From: Pratylenchus scribneri
Lineage: Eukaryota; Nematoda; Chromadorea; Rhabditida; Pratylenchidae
DNA length: 64,000 nt
Assembly (NCBI GenBank): GCA_030063045.1
Contig: JAQSEB010000010.1
Coordinates: forward strand, 248,001 to 312,000
Reading direction: 5' to 3'
The notes beneath the pieces were generated by a model. The model searched no databases and was not told the origin of the DNA. It saw nothing but the letters and a program-made list of their open reading frames with translations. The translations under genes and the position numbers were made by a program. This document shows, piece after piece, positions 13,923-26,400 of the stretch (position 1 is the stretch's first letter; each line of letters begins with the position of its first letter).

Positions 13923-15270
13923 ATGTCTGATGAACTTTTTGAATTGAAGGAAATGGTTAGAAAATTAGAAGCAAAAAATGCGGAATTGATGGAGAAAAAT
14001 GACAAATTGGAAGAGGAAATTGAATCACTGAAGGCGGAAAATTCACAGGTTTTGCTTATTAGATTCATTTTTGCAAAAAATTAAATAAATTTCCATATTT
14101 ATGCAGCTGAAAAACTCAGCAGCATCAAATGTTGCCATTCAAACTTCTCAGCCAGTAAAAGGGGAAAAGCCCAAATCCAAAAGGTCAAAAAAACCAAATA
14201 ATATCAATTTTATCTAAAAATGTTAATTTAGATTTTTCAAAAATTGGCTATTATTCGAAACATTGCCATGGATTGATCGTAAAGAATTGGCCAATTCATC
14301 ATTATGCACATCAAACGAAACCTTCCAAAGACTTTGTTGGCCAAAACTTCACGGAAATGCGAAGCCGCATAAAATTCAATATCTGAGAATTTCTCGAGCC
14401 CACCTTGAATTGGGAAATTTTCGGGCCCTAGTGCATTTACGCACTGCTGGATATTCGAATTCGGGAAGAAACGAAGTTATTGTTCCAATTGCATCGATTC
14501 CACCATTGGATTATATTTTGGGCATCGATCGGATTGAAATAAAGTTAGATTAAATATTCAAATCAAATATAAATTTTATTAAATTTAGCTTTGTGAATGA
14601 CGAAGTTGTGAATTTCCTCAAAAGCATTGCAAACTTGCTGAAAAATTGCGAACTCTTCAAAATAATGATGACCAAAAAACACATTGCGTCAGTGCGCACT
14701 TTGATGGATTGTTTGGCCGATAAAATATTCATCTTGCAATGGCGCCATACTGAGCTTCGTTTGAATGATTTCAATAAAATTTTCACTGGATTTATCGACA
14801 ATATTCAATTTATTCAATCTTGGGACCGCATTTCGAGCAATGATGATAAAGAAATTGATACAATTCTGAATTGGCTAACAAAACAACCAAATAATGGAAA
14901 GCAAAAGTTTTTGGAAATCGGCCAATATGATGAAAAATTTATTAGTCGCATCAATGAGGTTAATTGAAAACAATAATTCATTTTTTACTAATTATTATAG
15001 GAATTTTCGAATTCAAATTCACCATCCATCTTTATGATTAATTTTTGGACCGAGCAAAATTTGGAAGAATTTACTCAGGAGAATGTGCGAACCAACGAAA
15101 TTTTGGCATTATATTGCAAAAATAGTTGTGACAATGGATGGGCGGTTACTAATTACTACATTGTTGCTCGCTATCCGAAAGGAGAAGAAGAATATTGGAA
15201 AGAAGATAGAACGAATAAAATTCGAGAAACAGAGAATTCTACATCCATCTCAATAAATATTGACGCATAA
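13923..15270 (+). CDS. Coiled-coil protein with F-box-like segment, unknown function
   Basis: Five exons join in phase: 13923-14048, 14107-14183, 14232-14543, 14589-14958, 15001-15270 (384 aa; introns 58, 48, 45 and 42 bp, all GT-AG). Residues 1-45 are a heptad-rich coiled coil (FELKEMVRKLEAKNAELMEK). A basic linker with KGEKPKSKR follows, then a segment containing LPWIDRKELANSSLC, which loosely resembles the start of an F-box. The rest is a mixed alpha/beta domain ending ETENSTSISINIDA with no motif I know. There is no signal peptide or membrane segment. Proteins of this style occur as expanded families in some nematodes, but I cannot assign a function. A poly(A) signal lies 27 bp after the stop. 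Confidence 0.85.
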
Positions 15271-15296
15271 AAATGATGATGATTGATTATGATTTT

Positions 15297-15302
15297 AATA
15301 AA
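15297..15302 (+). promoter_or_regulatory. Poly(A) signal AATAAA of the coiled-coil gene
   Basis: A canonical AATAAA lies 27 bp downstream of the TAA at 15268-15270, fitting the usual short 3' UTRs of nematode genes. Confidence 0.6.
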
Positions 15303-16145
15303 TTTGTTTTGTTATTATTTCCATATTTATGAACGATGCATTGGCTAATTTTACCAGATCCATCTTTGAATATTTATCATTATTTCTTTAAAATATTCTT
15401 TGAGGTCACTAAATCTCATAATTTTCGCCCTTACATTTTATATTGAAAAATTGCCTTTTATGGATGGTATTGGCTCGGATTCGGTCGACCTATAGCTCAT
15501 TCGACAGAGCTCGTCGAGCTGAATGAGTATGAATATGTTAAAAATTTCCCGTGGGCAACCACTTTTGACCAAAGTTATGGCGCGATAATTGTCGAGGATG
15601 TCACCTCACAAAAATGTTTATTGATGGGAATGGACCCATTGATAGTTCAGTTCAGCTGAAAATAATTGAACCTTAAGAGAGGGGCAAAACATTGCAATTC
15701 ATTGTAATAATATGCCATAAAAAATGCCGCAGCAGCTTTACAACCATTGGCACTAGACCGTTTCGTCTGCAAATGTCGCAACAAGTGAATGCGTTTCTGC
15801 TGAGCATCTACCATCCCAAAATTGTACAGCCCTTTGAAATAATCAATTGTGGCCGCCAACAAAACCTTGTGTGATATTTTGGAATATTTGGGAAATTAAG
15901 CAAAATAAATCGAATAGAAGAGATTATTAATTGAATAAACAATCTCCCATATTTTATTATAGACTAAAAGGCATTTTTATTTCAAAATTTATCGATAAAG
16001 AAAAAAAATGTTATATCCAAATATGTAAATTATTTTAAATGTTTTTGAAAGATCAAAATAGTTATCAAAAATTTTAAATCAAAATAAGAGTAACAATAAA
16101 ATTTTAAAATCCATTCATATTTTCTCACAAAAAAATCTTCACATT
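15303..16145. other. Spacer between the convergent coiled-coil and anillin genes
   Basis: No gene recognised. Around 15480-15600 a less AT-rich patch contains CTCATTCGACAGAGCTCG and its near-complement, probably a decayed fold-back. 15690-15870 is open on both strands without a recognisable protein; a degraded gene copy is possible. The rest is AT-rich 3' flank. Confidence 0.4.
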
Positions 16146-18805
16146 TCATTGACATTGTTGAATGGATGGAAATCTGGTGCCGATGTTTTGTTGTTTGGTC
16201 GATGGCCAAAGATTGCTGTTTTTGAATGCCCGATTAATTCCTTGAATCCAATAATCCCTTTCCTCTGGTGTATCGGCGGCAAATAACATTCTTGAAAAAG
16301 TTTTGAATTATTTAAAAATAAGAGGGATTAAATGAATTTTTAATAATTAAATGTCCAAAATTTAAAGGCCATAATTAATCGAAAAAATATTAGATTTTTC
16401 TAAAGAAGGTTAGGAAGGTTAAGTTTTGAGAAGAAATGGAATAATTTTGCTTAATTTTTTAGATTCTCAAAAATAGTGCCATTTTTCTGGCATAAAAATT
16501 TTAGAAAAATTAATTTAGACTTGGCTGAAAAATTAAATTTAAAAAAGATGGCCCAACCTCTGATGCATTCTTTATGCTCTCCTTCCACTCTGTGGGTGGT
16601 TCCATTAAATCAATTGCATTGAATTCGGAAATGATGCCGTCGATTGGGGAACGATGGTCACTTGCGAAATGACCATGACAATTTGAAATGAGCAGTTGGA
16701 TTCTGTTAAATTTACATTTTTTTAGTGTTTAGAAGAATAGATGAATTAATTTTATGGTAATATATAAAATATTCTTTTTTATCTTAAACCGAAATATTAA
16801 ATATTCTTGAGATTGGGAATTCCATAAAATTGCAATAATTTTGAAAGAGAAAACATAAATGGTTTAAAACTGGTTTTAAATTTTTTAAAAAATTCAAAAT
16901 TATTGCTAAAAATACAATTTTAAACCGGTTTCTAAACCATTTTGTTCTTTAAGGATTTTATCAAAATTAATGTGGCATTTTGAATACCCGAACCTAAAAA
17001 TTTTTAATTGTCATTTTATTGAAAATTTTTGTCAAAAATGGTAGTTGAATGGGAATATAACCCCAATTTTACCTTATTAGTGGCCTCCTCCGGATTACGC
17101 CAAAAGTTCAGCTCCCCATTGCCCAGCACACACCAATATCGATTCCACGAGCCCAGCCCACCGATGATTTGGTAGAGGGAAAGGAATGAACGATGTTGGC
17201 ATTGTTGAACGGAATTCTGGTCCGGATATGAGTCCATGTTGAGGATCAAGCATCCATCCAGTGGATAGGCTGTATCAATCACAGTGAGAATTTTTCACGT
17301 CCAATCAATAGACGAGAAATGGCACATTTTCCAATTATCGAGAATCCCGATTTAATTTTGCCAAATGGTGGACTGGCGTGCACATTTCTGGTTGTATTGT
17401 TGGCTGAAATAAATATAATTAATTGATTTGGATTAAGACATTTAGGTACTTATGTACTTTGGGTCCGCTTTTTTGGAAAGTGCTTGGTCTCCCCTTTGGG
17501 TTTGCGATTTGGGTTAGGGTTTGGGTTCAGGATACACGTAAGATGATTCTTACCCCATCCTAATCCTAACCCAACCCTGATTGACCCTAACACAAAATAT
17601 GAGAAACCAAAGGGGGGACCAAGCACTTTCCAAAAAAGCGGACCCAAAGTACATAAGTACCGACATTTAGTATAAAATTTTAGGTAAATTTTGGTATAAA
17701 AACCGATAAAAAAGGGGAAATTATTGTTTTTGTGATAAAAAATTTTATTCATCGTCATCAGACTCTTCCCTCTTGGTCTAATAAAATAATGTCAAAAATA
17801 TACAATTTAGGAAATATAAATTTGGGAGAAAATTTTCGTAAAAAGGCAAACTTACACTCAAAAACGATCATAAAATGAATTTTATTTTTTTTTAAATTAC
17901 ATTTTTGCCCAGAAAAATTATCATTTTTGACTTGAAAATTCTACCCATATCCCTAAATCAATTTTAAATGTCCATAAACTGACTGAATATATGGGTGTAT
18001 GCATTCAGCGGTGTGCTGCTCACCATTCGACGCCATGTTCCCTTTTTGCTAGGCGCATTTTGGCCAGCCTCTGTGCCATCGGTCAATGATTTCTGAACGA
18101 ATAAATAAATTTAATATAATTTTAATTAAATTTTCCCATACCAATGAGTAAACTTCCAAATGGCAAATAAAATCGGGCGAAACGTCCGGAATGGTGATGT
18201 GATGAGTGAATTCAATGAAATCACTTTTTATGCAATCCTCGCTGGATTTCAAAGTTGTGTGGGAAATTTGTTCACCGCATTTGATTAGCACAATGAAATG
18301 GTATCGATTTGTCGCTGTTTTTGTGAGAGAATTATAGAAATTTTTTATGTATTTTGGTTCTGGTTGAAGTCAGTTTTTTGATTTTTTTACTTTTCCTTTC
18401 TATGTAATTTTTTTTTGTGTCATTTTTTGACCTCGTTTTTTGAACCATTTGATTAATGTGATCAGGATTTAAAAAATAATGCTAAAATTCGGATCACTCA
18501 CAACCCCAAAAACTCTATAATAAGCATTTTAAGACAAAAAAATAAATTCAAGGTTTTTATTTAATGTGGAGCCCAAACAAACATCAAATTAATCTCTAAA
18601 TTTAAAAAAACTCACTTGTAGGCTGATTGATGTAATTGCTCACATATTCACGGTTTAATCGGACACGGATTGATTTGAATGCCAGCGTCCCTTTTGGTTC
18701 ATTCAAATTTGAGATGAAAGAACGATTTTTAAAAATGCGATCACGTTCCACATGTAAAGCAGCTCCACGTTGAGTTGAAATGAGCAATGCGTGACGAGCA
18801 TCCAC
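16146..18805 (-). CDS. ANLN: Anillin-like protein, C-terminal half (AHD + PH), one apparent frameshift
   Basis: Minus-strand exons in order: 18616-18805, 18142-18314, 17984-18092, 17062-17403, 16558-16702, 16146-16290 (stop TGA at 16146-16148). They encode the anillin homology domain (ARHALLISTQRGAAL, then HHITIPDVSPDFICHLEVYS) and a PH domain (SFLSLYQIIGGLGSWNRYWC, then LFAADTPEERDYWI). Anillins scaffold actomyosin, septins and RhoA at the cleavage furrow, and the PH domain helps membrane binding. The first three junctions agree in phase. Exon 17062-17403 is broken: REKFSL ends one frame and IDTAYPLDG continues in another at 17281/17282, consistent with one missing base. The last junction also disagrees in phase, so a micro-exon or second indel is possible. 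No N-terminal exons were found up to 20 kb. It is a pseudogene, a gene with sequencing indels, or a shortened paralogue. Confidence 0.82.
17445..17663. repeat. Inverted repeat in anillin intron
   Basis: Arms of about 55 bp (TTTGGGTCCGCTTTTTTGGA and complement) flank a centre rich in GGGTTAGGGTTTGGG-type sequence. It sits in the intron between exons 17984-18092 and 17062-17403. It looks like a non-coding fold-back element; the long open frame across it is incidental. Confidence 0.85.
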
Positions 18806-20010
18806 CTTCAAATTAATTATTAGATTTTTAACACATTTTTTTTGTAAATTTTTGAACCAAGAGTTACCTTAACTCCTGTGAATTTAGGTCATAGTTTCGA
18901 ACCCGTCCAGAGACCAAAATTTTTTGGGGCTTGGTTGTTTTTTTATGCTTTTTTTCACATTCTAAAGTAGATTTTTCGATGTAATATTTCGAACAAAAAA
19001 CTTTTAATATAATTTCGCTAAGTTAAATTAAAAATCCTTTTTACATTTTATCCCCAATAAATTCCTCCAATTTTAACAACATTAAAATTGGATGGCACAT
19101 TTCCCCTTTTGAACTCTCTTATTATTTGGCAATGTTATTGTTGTTGTCCCCGAAAAAATGTGGCCAATTTCCCGCTACCAGGTCTCCAACTGGGCCATTT
19201 CTCCCCTCATCCAACCCATCCACAATTCATCCACCTTTTCCCGCCTGAAGCATCGATTGCCTTTGCGGGGCATTCCACCCCAACTATGGCATGGCATCCA
19301 CCCTCATTCTTCTTCTCTTTATGGCCAGAGGATGGGACAATTGTGTGCTTCATCCCGCTCTATTCGCTCCATAATATTGTTCGCCCAGCCGCTTCATTTG
19401 GCATTCCCCTTTTTTGCTGTTCATCCAATTCCCCTTAATTTTCACCCTCAAATCCTCCTTCCTATTTCAATTACCAAGAAAGAAGTAAAAAAAAATACCA
19501 CGGCGCATTATTGCACTTTATAATATTGTCAATTGTTGTTTTTGTTATTGTTTTGGCACTCATTTTTATAGATGTCTAAACAAAGTCGGTTTTAAACCGG
19601 AATTTTCGGTTTTCATTCTGGCCTATTTTCGTATCTCCGGTTTGTCCAATGTCGGTTTTAAACCGGAGTTTTCTGGTTCGGTTTTAGGGCCAAAAATCCT
19701 TGGTTTCAGCTTTCGGGCCAAAAATTCTGACTTTGGACAACTCTACTCAATTTGACCATTTTTATTATCTGATATTTTTGTCCCCCCTTTTCCCTAATTT
19801 TCACCGTCGGGTCAAACTCCTTGCTTATTTCAATTTCCAAAAAGGATTGAAAAATGCCATTGCATCATTACAATTTGTTGTGGTCAAATTTTTTTTGTTT
19901 TATCTATTTATTTAGTTAATTTCTATCCCCAACTCAATCCTATAGTTCAAAATCGGTTTGAGAAAATTGGTAAAATTAAAAATCAAAATTGGGAATTTTT
20001 AGGAAAAGCT
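18806..20010. other. Region between anillin and receptor genes; low-confidence coding patch
   Basis: A tRNA T-arm-like GGGTTCGAA lies near 18885-18900 on the minus strand. 19090-19440 is GC-richer and open in two plus frames and patchily on the minus strand; it may hold an upstream anillin exon (a minus-strand segment with REKVDELWMGWMRGEMAQLE stops at a possible donor), but I cannot align it to anillin. 19565-19735 has repeated CGGTTTTAAACCGG motifs like those in receptor intron 6. The rest is AT-rich. Confidence 0.4.
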
Positions 20011-20014
20011 TATT

Positions 20015-20370
20015 TCTAACTCTAATTGGGCTTATTTTAGCCTCTAATTTGACTATTTTTGTTTCTCCCTGGAAAACTTTTAGGGGCTAGGTTTAGGGTT
20101 AGGGTCAGGTTAGGGGCGGCATGGGATTAGGGGCTAGGGTCTTGGCCAAAATTTAGTTGAGTTATGACCATTTTTGTGATAATGTGTTTTTTGGCCATAA
20201 CTCTGTGGCCATTGGGCCAATTTAAGTGTTCTAAACTTAATTTAATAGATTTTTTGTTGGCTATCGAATGTTATATTATACTTTTTGACAGAAAAAAATT
20301 AGGCCAAGTTATGGCTAAAAAAACCATTTTTCGCAAAATTAGAGGCTAAAATAAGCCGAATTAGAGGAAG
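20015..20370. repeat. Fold-back element just upstream of the receptor gene
   Basis: The outer arms TTATTTTAGCCTCTAAT and ATTAGAGGCTAAAATAAGCC are inverted repeats about 300 bp apart. The interior has TTAGGGTTAGGG-like runs and GGCCATAACT motifs shared with other fold-backs in the window. It ends about 90 bp before the receptor ATG, so it may overlap the promoter. Confidence 0.7.
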
Positions 20371-20460
20371 AATTAAGCCCCACGTTTTGAACTAATAATA
20401 CTATACTCATTCCGCTTTCTCTTATTTTCGTTCAGCAGAAGAAGAGAACTATAGGATAAA

Positions 20461-23400
20461 ATGCCACAGTATTTGATGCCAATTATTATTATTTTGGCAC
20501 TAATTTTTCTACCATTGGTTGCTGCCTTCAAACAATTCGAGAAGATGGGCCGTATGGAGGAATTGTCCAGCTCCATTGAGGCCTGGGGCTATCGTCATTT
20601 GGAGGGGGAAATTGCACCTGAAATGACCATCGATGACCTTCAATTGAGGGGATTCGTCCTTCGAGAGGGCCGGTTGCCTCGACGGAGTGCCAAGGAATCC
20701 ATAGAGGAGGGCTACGGCCTCAGATTGGCCCAAAATGAAAGCCAAAATGGCAAATTGGCCGATTTGAATTTGCCATTGGCAACAGATGATGGTAATGGGA
20801 CATTTCATCCCTTGGCCATTCTTTTGGCCATATCTCAATGAGGCGATTGCCAATTCGGGAAAGCCATATACCATTTGAGAGCCCAAAGTGTCCTCTACAA
20901 TTTGGCCATTTTTAATTTTATAAAATCCAAACTTTATTAAAAGTTCCATGTCTTTAAGTGGAATAAACACGAATATTTATTTGTTGGAGGAAAAGCCGCT
21001 TATTTTACAAATTATTCTAACATTTCAAAAAACAATTAGAATTGGCCACTTTTTAGAGGACATTTTGGGCTTTCAAATGGCATATCGCCTTCCTGAATTG
21101 GTTGCTTCCTTCTTGAGATATGGCCAAAAAAATGGCTTTGTGTAATTGAAATTTATTGTTTCAAATAGATGATCGCCAACTTCGAACGGGTCATCGAAGG
21201 CTGGTTGAAGAATTATTGGACCAGCCATTCTATGATCCAACAGGTCCGTCCAAAATTAAAATTAAATCATTTCAATTCCTCTCTCAAATTTTAGTTCATC
21301 CTCGACGAAATTTTCGGCAATCTACTCGGGTCAATTTGTCAATGTCCCTTTACCAAATTTTGGAAGTGGTTTGTAATTTTTCTTCCTCTTTTTCTATTCT
21401 TTTGGCCATATCTCGAGAAGGAAGCAACCAATTCAGGAAGGCGATATGCCATTTGAAGGCTCTAAATGTCCTCTAAAAAGTGGCTTTTCTAATTTGTTTT
21501 TTGAAATGTTAATTTTATAAAATAAGCGGTTTTTCCTTCAACAAATAAATATTCAGGTTTATTCCACTCAAAGACATGTAACCCTTTTTAAAGTTATTGA
21601 TTTATAAAATTTAAAAGGGCCAAATTTTAAAGGGCACTTTGGGCTTTAAAAAGGTATATCGCTTTCCCAGATTAGTTATTTCCTTGTTGAGCTATTGGCC
21701 AAAAATTTGGTCATGGTATAAAAAACTACCCTTTTCCATTCATCAATTTTTTGCCGCTTTACAAAGTATAAATTCAGAATGAACGAAGGCAAAGCATCAC
21801 GGTGAATGTGTGGATGGTGAGTTGCATAAATATTCATTTTCCAAAAATCTTTTTTTATTTTGTTAATTTAGGTGCAAAATTGGTTCGATGAAGTTAGTCC
21901 CACCCCATCCCCCAAAGATTGCTAACTTTGCGCCTTTTAAAATAACTCATCAATGACTGAACCGATTTTGATGATTTTTGATATCAAATTAAAGAGCAGA
22001 CTTTTGGCTATCAAATGAAATTAATTTTATTTAAATCGGTTCAGAAATGATAAAGTTTTGCCCAAAAAACCATTCAAAATGACCATTACTATGGATTTGC
22101 GAAATTTTCTGTGCTTTATTGTGCACAAATTCATCAATTCTGAGCAAATTTAAATAAAATTAATTTCATTTGATAGCCAAAAATCTGCTCTTTAATTTGA
22201 TAACAAAATCATCAAAATTGGTTCATTCATTGATGAGTTGTTTTAAACGGCGTCAAGTTGGTCCCACCTCTTCCCATCCATTTTCCCAATTTAAATCATT
22301 CATAATTCCATAAATAGTTCCTCGATTGGGATCCGGCCCAATTCGAGGGGATCAACCGAACCATTGTGCCATATCAACAAATTTGGGTGCCCGACACTGT
22401 GCTCTACAATTCGGAGCAGATGGATCGACGCGGGACGGAGGCATTGATGAATGCCATTGTGGAGACCGGACATTGGAGGGTGAATTTTTGGGTTGCCAAA
22501 AGTCAGATTTAAATAAGGATTTTTGCAAAAATTCGGTTTTCGGTTTAAACCAAAAAGTTAGGTTTTCGGTTTTAAACCAAAAAGTTAGGTTTTCGGTTTT
22601 AAACCAGAAACTTCGGTTTTCGTTTTTAAATCAGAAAGTTCGTTTTTCGGTTTTAAACCAAAAAGTTCGGTTTTCGGTTTTAAACCAAAAAGTTAGGTTT
22701 TCGGTTTTAAACCAAAAAGTTAGGTATTCGGTTTTAAACCAAAAATTCGATTTTCGGTTTTAAACCAGAAAGTTCGTTTTTTCAATTTTAAACCAGAAAT
22801 TTCGGTTTCGGTTTTATACCAGAAAGTTAGGCTTTCGGGCTTAAACCAGAAAGTTCACTTTGTGGTTTTAAACCAAAAAGTTGGTTTTCGGTTTGAAACC
22901 GGAAAGTTAGGCTTTCGGTTTCGATTTCTTATATCGGTTTAAAAAATTCCCAATTTCGGTTTTAAATTTTATCGATTTTTTAAAACCGAAACCGACCGTG
23001 GAATTTGAATATTTTATGGAAATTATTTATAGGGAGATGGCCAAGGTGCAGCCGTTCAATTGATGTTCCCAGCAATTTACAAACTCAGTTGCCGAATGAA
23101 TGTGTAAGATCTGATTAATTTCTAGGGCTGTTTGCCGAGACTTTGGTTTTTGTTCATAGTTCTTCAAGTAGTTTATTCCAATAATTGAATTTATATATTA
23201 TTTTATAGAGCATTTTCTACCCTACAAAATGATATTAATTTGGCCAGAATTGGTTTAATTTTAAGGAAGTTATGCACAAAAATGTAAAGACACCTCTTTT
23301 TGTTTATAACTTCCTGCTCATGATTTTTGTTCATAATTAGTCAGAAAATTATTCCAATAATTGAAATAATATGTTTTTTCATAGAGTATTTTCTGGATTA

Positions 23401-26400
23401 CAAAATTACACCAATTTTTCTAGAAATACTTTAATTTTTGGAAAATAATAATCAAAAATACAAAGATTCCATTTGTTTTGGTGATTTGGGAGTGACCTGT
23501 CCATGAATTTTTATTCATAGTTATTCAAATAATTATCACAACATATGAATCTATATGTTATTTAATAGAGCACTTTCTGTTCTACAAAACTGCACCAAGA
23601 AAACCAAAAATAGTTTAGTTTTAAGGAATTTATGTACAAAGTAAAGACATTTCTTTTTTTGACGATTTGGGAATTGGGAATGGCCTGTGGCCTTCCCATG
23701 ATTTTTTTGTAAATAGTTTATCAAAAATTATTCCAATAATCGAATTTTTATGCTATTTTATAGAGTATTTTCTGGTTTACAAAATGGTATAAAAATTGAT
23801 TGAAATAATTTAATTTTTAGGAGAATAATGATCAAAAATCCAAAGGTACACCCCTCATTTTGATGATTATGAATGGTTTTTGGTTATGCATGGTTTTTGA
23901 TCTATAGTTCTTCAAGTAATTAAACAAATAATTGAATTTGTATATCATTTAATAGATTATTATCTGCCCTATAAAATGATATCAAGAAGGCTAGAAATGA
24001 TTTAGTTTTAGTGAAGTTTGATCAATAAACCCAGCCGTCTTTTTTTGATTGGAAATTGGAATTTTTAACTGATGAGTGCCTAAGGCATTATTCACTCCTC
24101 GCTGTTATATTCATTTCCCTTCAATTACGGTATCTCCGACAAAGGAAAATTGGAGGGAAAGAGGAGGAACCTTTGTATTATCCACCCACCAATCAAAAGA
24201 AAAAGGAAGAAGCCCTTGAACTACGATACTCCAATTTTTAGACCATAACCATAACTTTTGATTGGGCCTGACCAATTTGCTTGACTATTATCTTATTTTG
24301 AAGAGCAGAAAATTGGCAATAAAGTTGATATATAGGATAGAGTTTTTAGTTCAATAGGCCATGAATAAATCATCCATCAAACTTCAAAGCGAAGAATCTT
24401 CAATGATCATTCCCAGTTTTTAGGCCATAACTTTTGATGGAATTTGTCAATTTTGTTGATCTTTATTCTTTTAGAAGCCCATGGGCTTATAAATTTCAGT
24501 GCCCTCCGAGGTGGGAAGTTTTCAGAAATTTTAGAGAGAAAAAAATGCTTATTTCGGCTTAATTTCACCTTTAAAATTGGTTATTTTTAACATGAATTTT
24601 TCGATAGGTGGGCTTCTATTAGAGACTGGGATTCTAATAGAATAAATACGGTGTGTTGAATAATATTGCCAATAAAATATCTAGGAAAGCCTTTTTCGTT
24701 TCCTTGGACAATAATTATTCATCCAACCCAATCTCGAGGGTAAAATATAATTGCCTCAAGCGACCATTTCCCCGGTTTTTAGGCCATAATTTTTGATTGA
24801 ATTGGCCAATTTTTCTTCATCGGTAGATTATTTTGTAAAGTAGAAAATTGGTTATTAAACGATATCAAAAATTCAAATTGATTATTTTATATTCTTAAGA
24901 AAATTTAGGAAAGAAATTTAATTAAGCACCAAATTTAGTCGAGAAGACTTCAGTTTTTAGGCCATAACTTTTAATTGAATTGGCCAATTTAGTTGATCGA
25001 TATATCATTTTAAAGAGCAGAAAATTGCCAATGAAATTATAAAAATATTCAAATTGAATATTTTTATATTTTTACGAAAATTGAATAAATAAATTTGATT
25101 AGCCTCCAATTTACTCGAGCATTCCTCGATTTTATGGCCAAATTTTTGGGTGAATTGGCCAATTTGCATCATCAGTAGATCATTTTGAAAAGCAGAAAAT
25201 TGCCAATTAAATGATATCAAAAATTCCATTTTATTATTATTTTTACAAAAATTTAGCAAAGAAATTTAATTGACCACCAAATTTACTCGAGTTCTCTTTT
25301 CGTTAATTCTAATTAAATTTCCACCCCATTTCCAGCCGCTTCTTCCCCTACGATCAGCAAGTTCATTCATTTCCATAATTCTATAGCCAAAATTCCCCCA
25401 AAAATATTCCCTCAGAACTGCAGTTTCATCATTTCCTCCTGGACCCATGACAGTTCCACAATTGACTACCATTTTGCGCGGCCCACTGTGAATTTGCTCA
25501 ATTTTGCTCAAAACGATGAATGGACGGTGATCAGTTTCGAATTTGAACGGGTCCAAGTATGTGCTATCCCCATCTCCATTCCCTAGAAAATCAGAATAGA
25601 GCAAAATATAAAAAATTAGATTTGAACAAAAATACAAAATTTAGAATAAGAATTGCAAATTCGAACAGAATAAAAATACAAAAAATCATAATCAGAAATA
25701 TGGCAATCCAGAATTGGGCAAAAATAAAAAAATTAGAATCAAAATGGGACAAAAACATAAATCAGAATAAAAATCAGGATGAGGAAAAACATAAAATTAA
25801 ATTAGTCAGCATTACAAAAAATGGAGAAAAACACAAAAATCAAAATTAAAAATAAGATTAGGTCTTACTTAGGAATAATGTAAATTAGAATAAGGCCAAA
25901 AAAATCCGAGTCAGCAGGAATAATTACAAATCAGAATCTTCCAGAGTTAATTCCTTTCCCCATATTTTCCAGCAACATTTCAAATGTTGCCCCCATCCAT
26001 GGACAATGCTCTATGCCCATTTGGTATATGTTCTCCAAATTCCACAATTACACCTTAATAAATGGGAAATATTTAAAATTGCGAAAAAAAATTGAAAATT
26101 GCGAAAAGAGTATTGAAAATTGCGAAAAGTTTATAACGGTTTATTGGTTTGTCCAAAATTCACAAACTATATACCATTGGATAGAGCTCATCAAGACGCA
26201 TCGAATGGTATTAATTTGTCATGGTTTAATTGGTTTTGAACCAAACCCCATTAAGCGGTTTAAGTGGTTTAAAACCCTTAATTTTTCATCAAGCCACGAC
26301 AAAATATATACCAATCGACGCGTCTTGACGAGATCTATCGATTGGATATAAGGTTTGGGGGTCTAGAACAAACCACTAAACCGTTATAAACTTTTCGCAA

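Noticed and set aside
19088..19523. Two overlapping plus-strand frames of 116 and 121 codons
   Set aside because: No family resemblance, no splice or signal evidence, and coding-like composition on both strands; reported only as an uncertain patch.
20090..20140. Telomere-like TTAGGGTTAGGG runs as an internal telomere
   Set aside because: Only a few irregular units, found inside fold-back centres at several sites; nematode telomeres are TTAGGC.
20785..21176. AGATGAT at both edges of receptor intron 1 as a second introner signature
   Set aside because: Seven bases partly dictated by splice-site consensus and codon context; the fold-back ends lie well inside the intron, so chance is likely.
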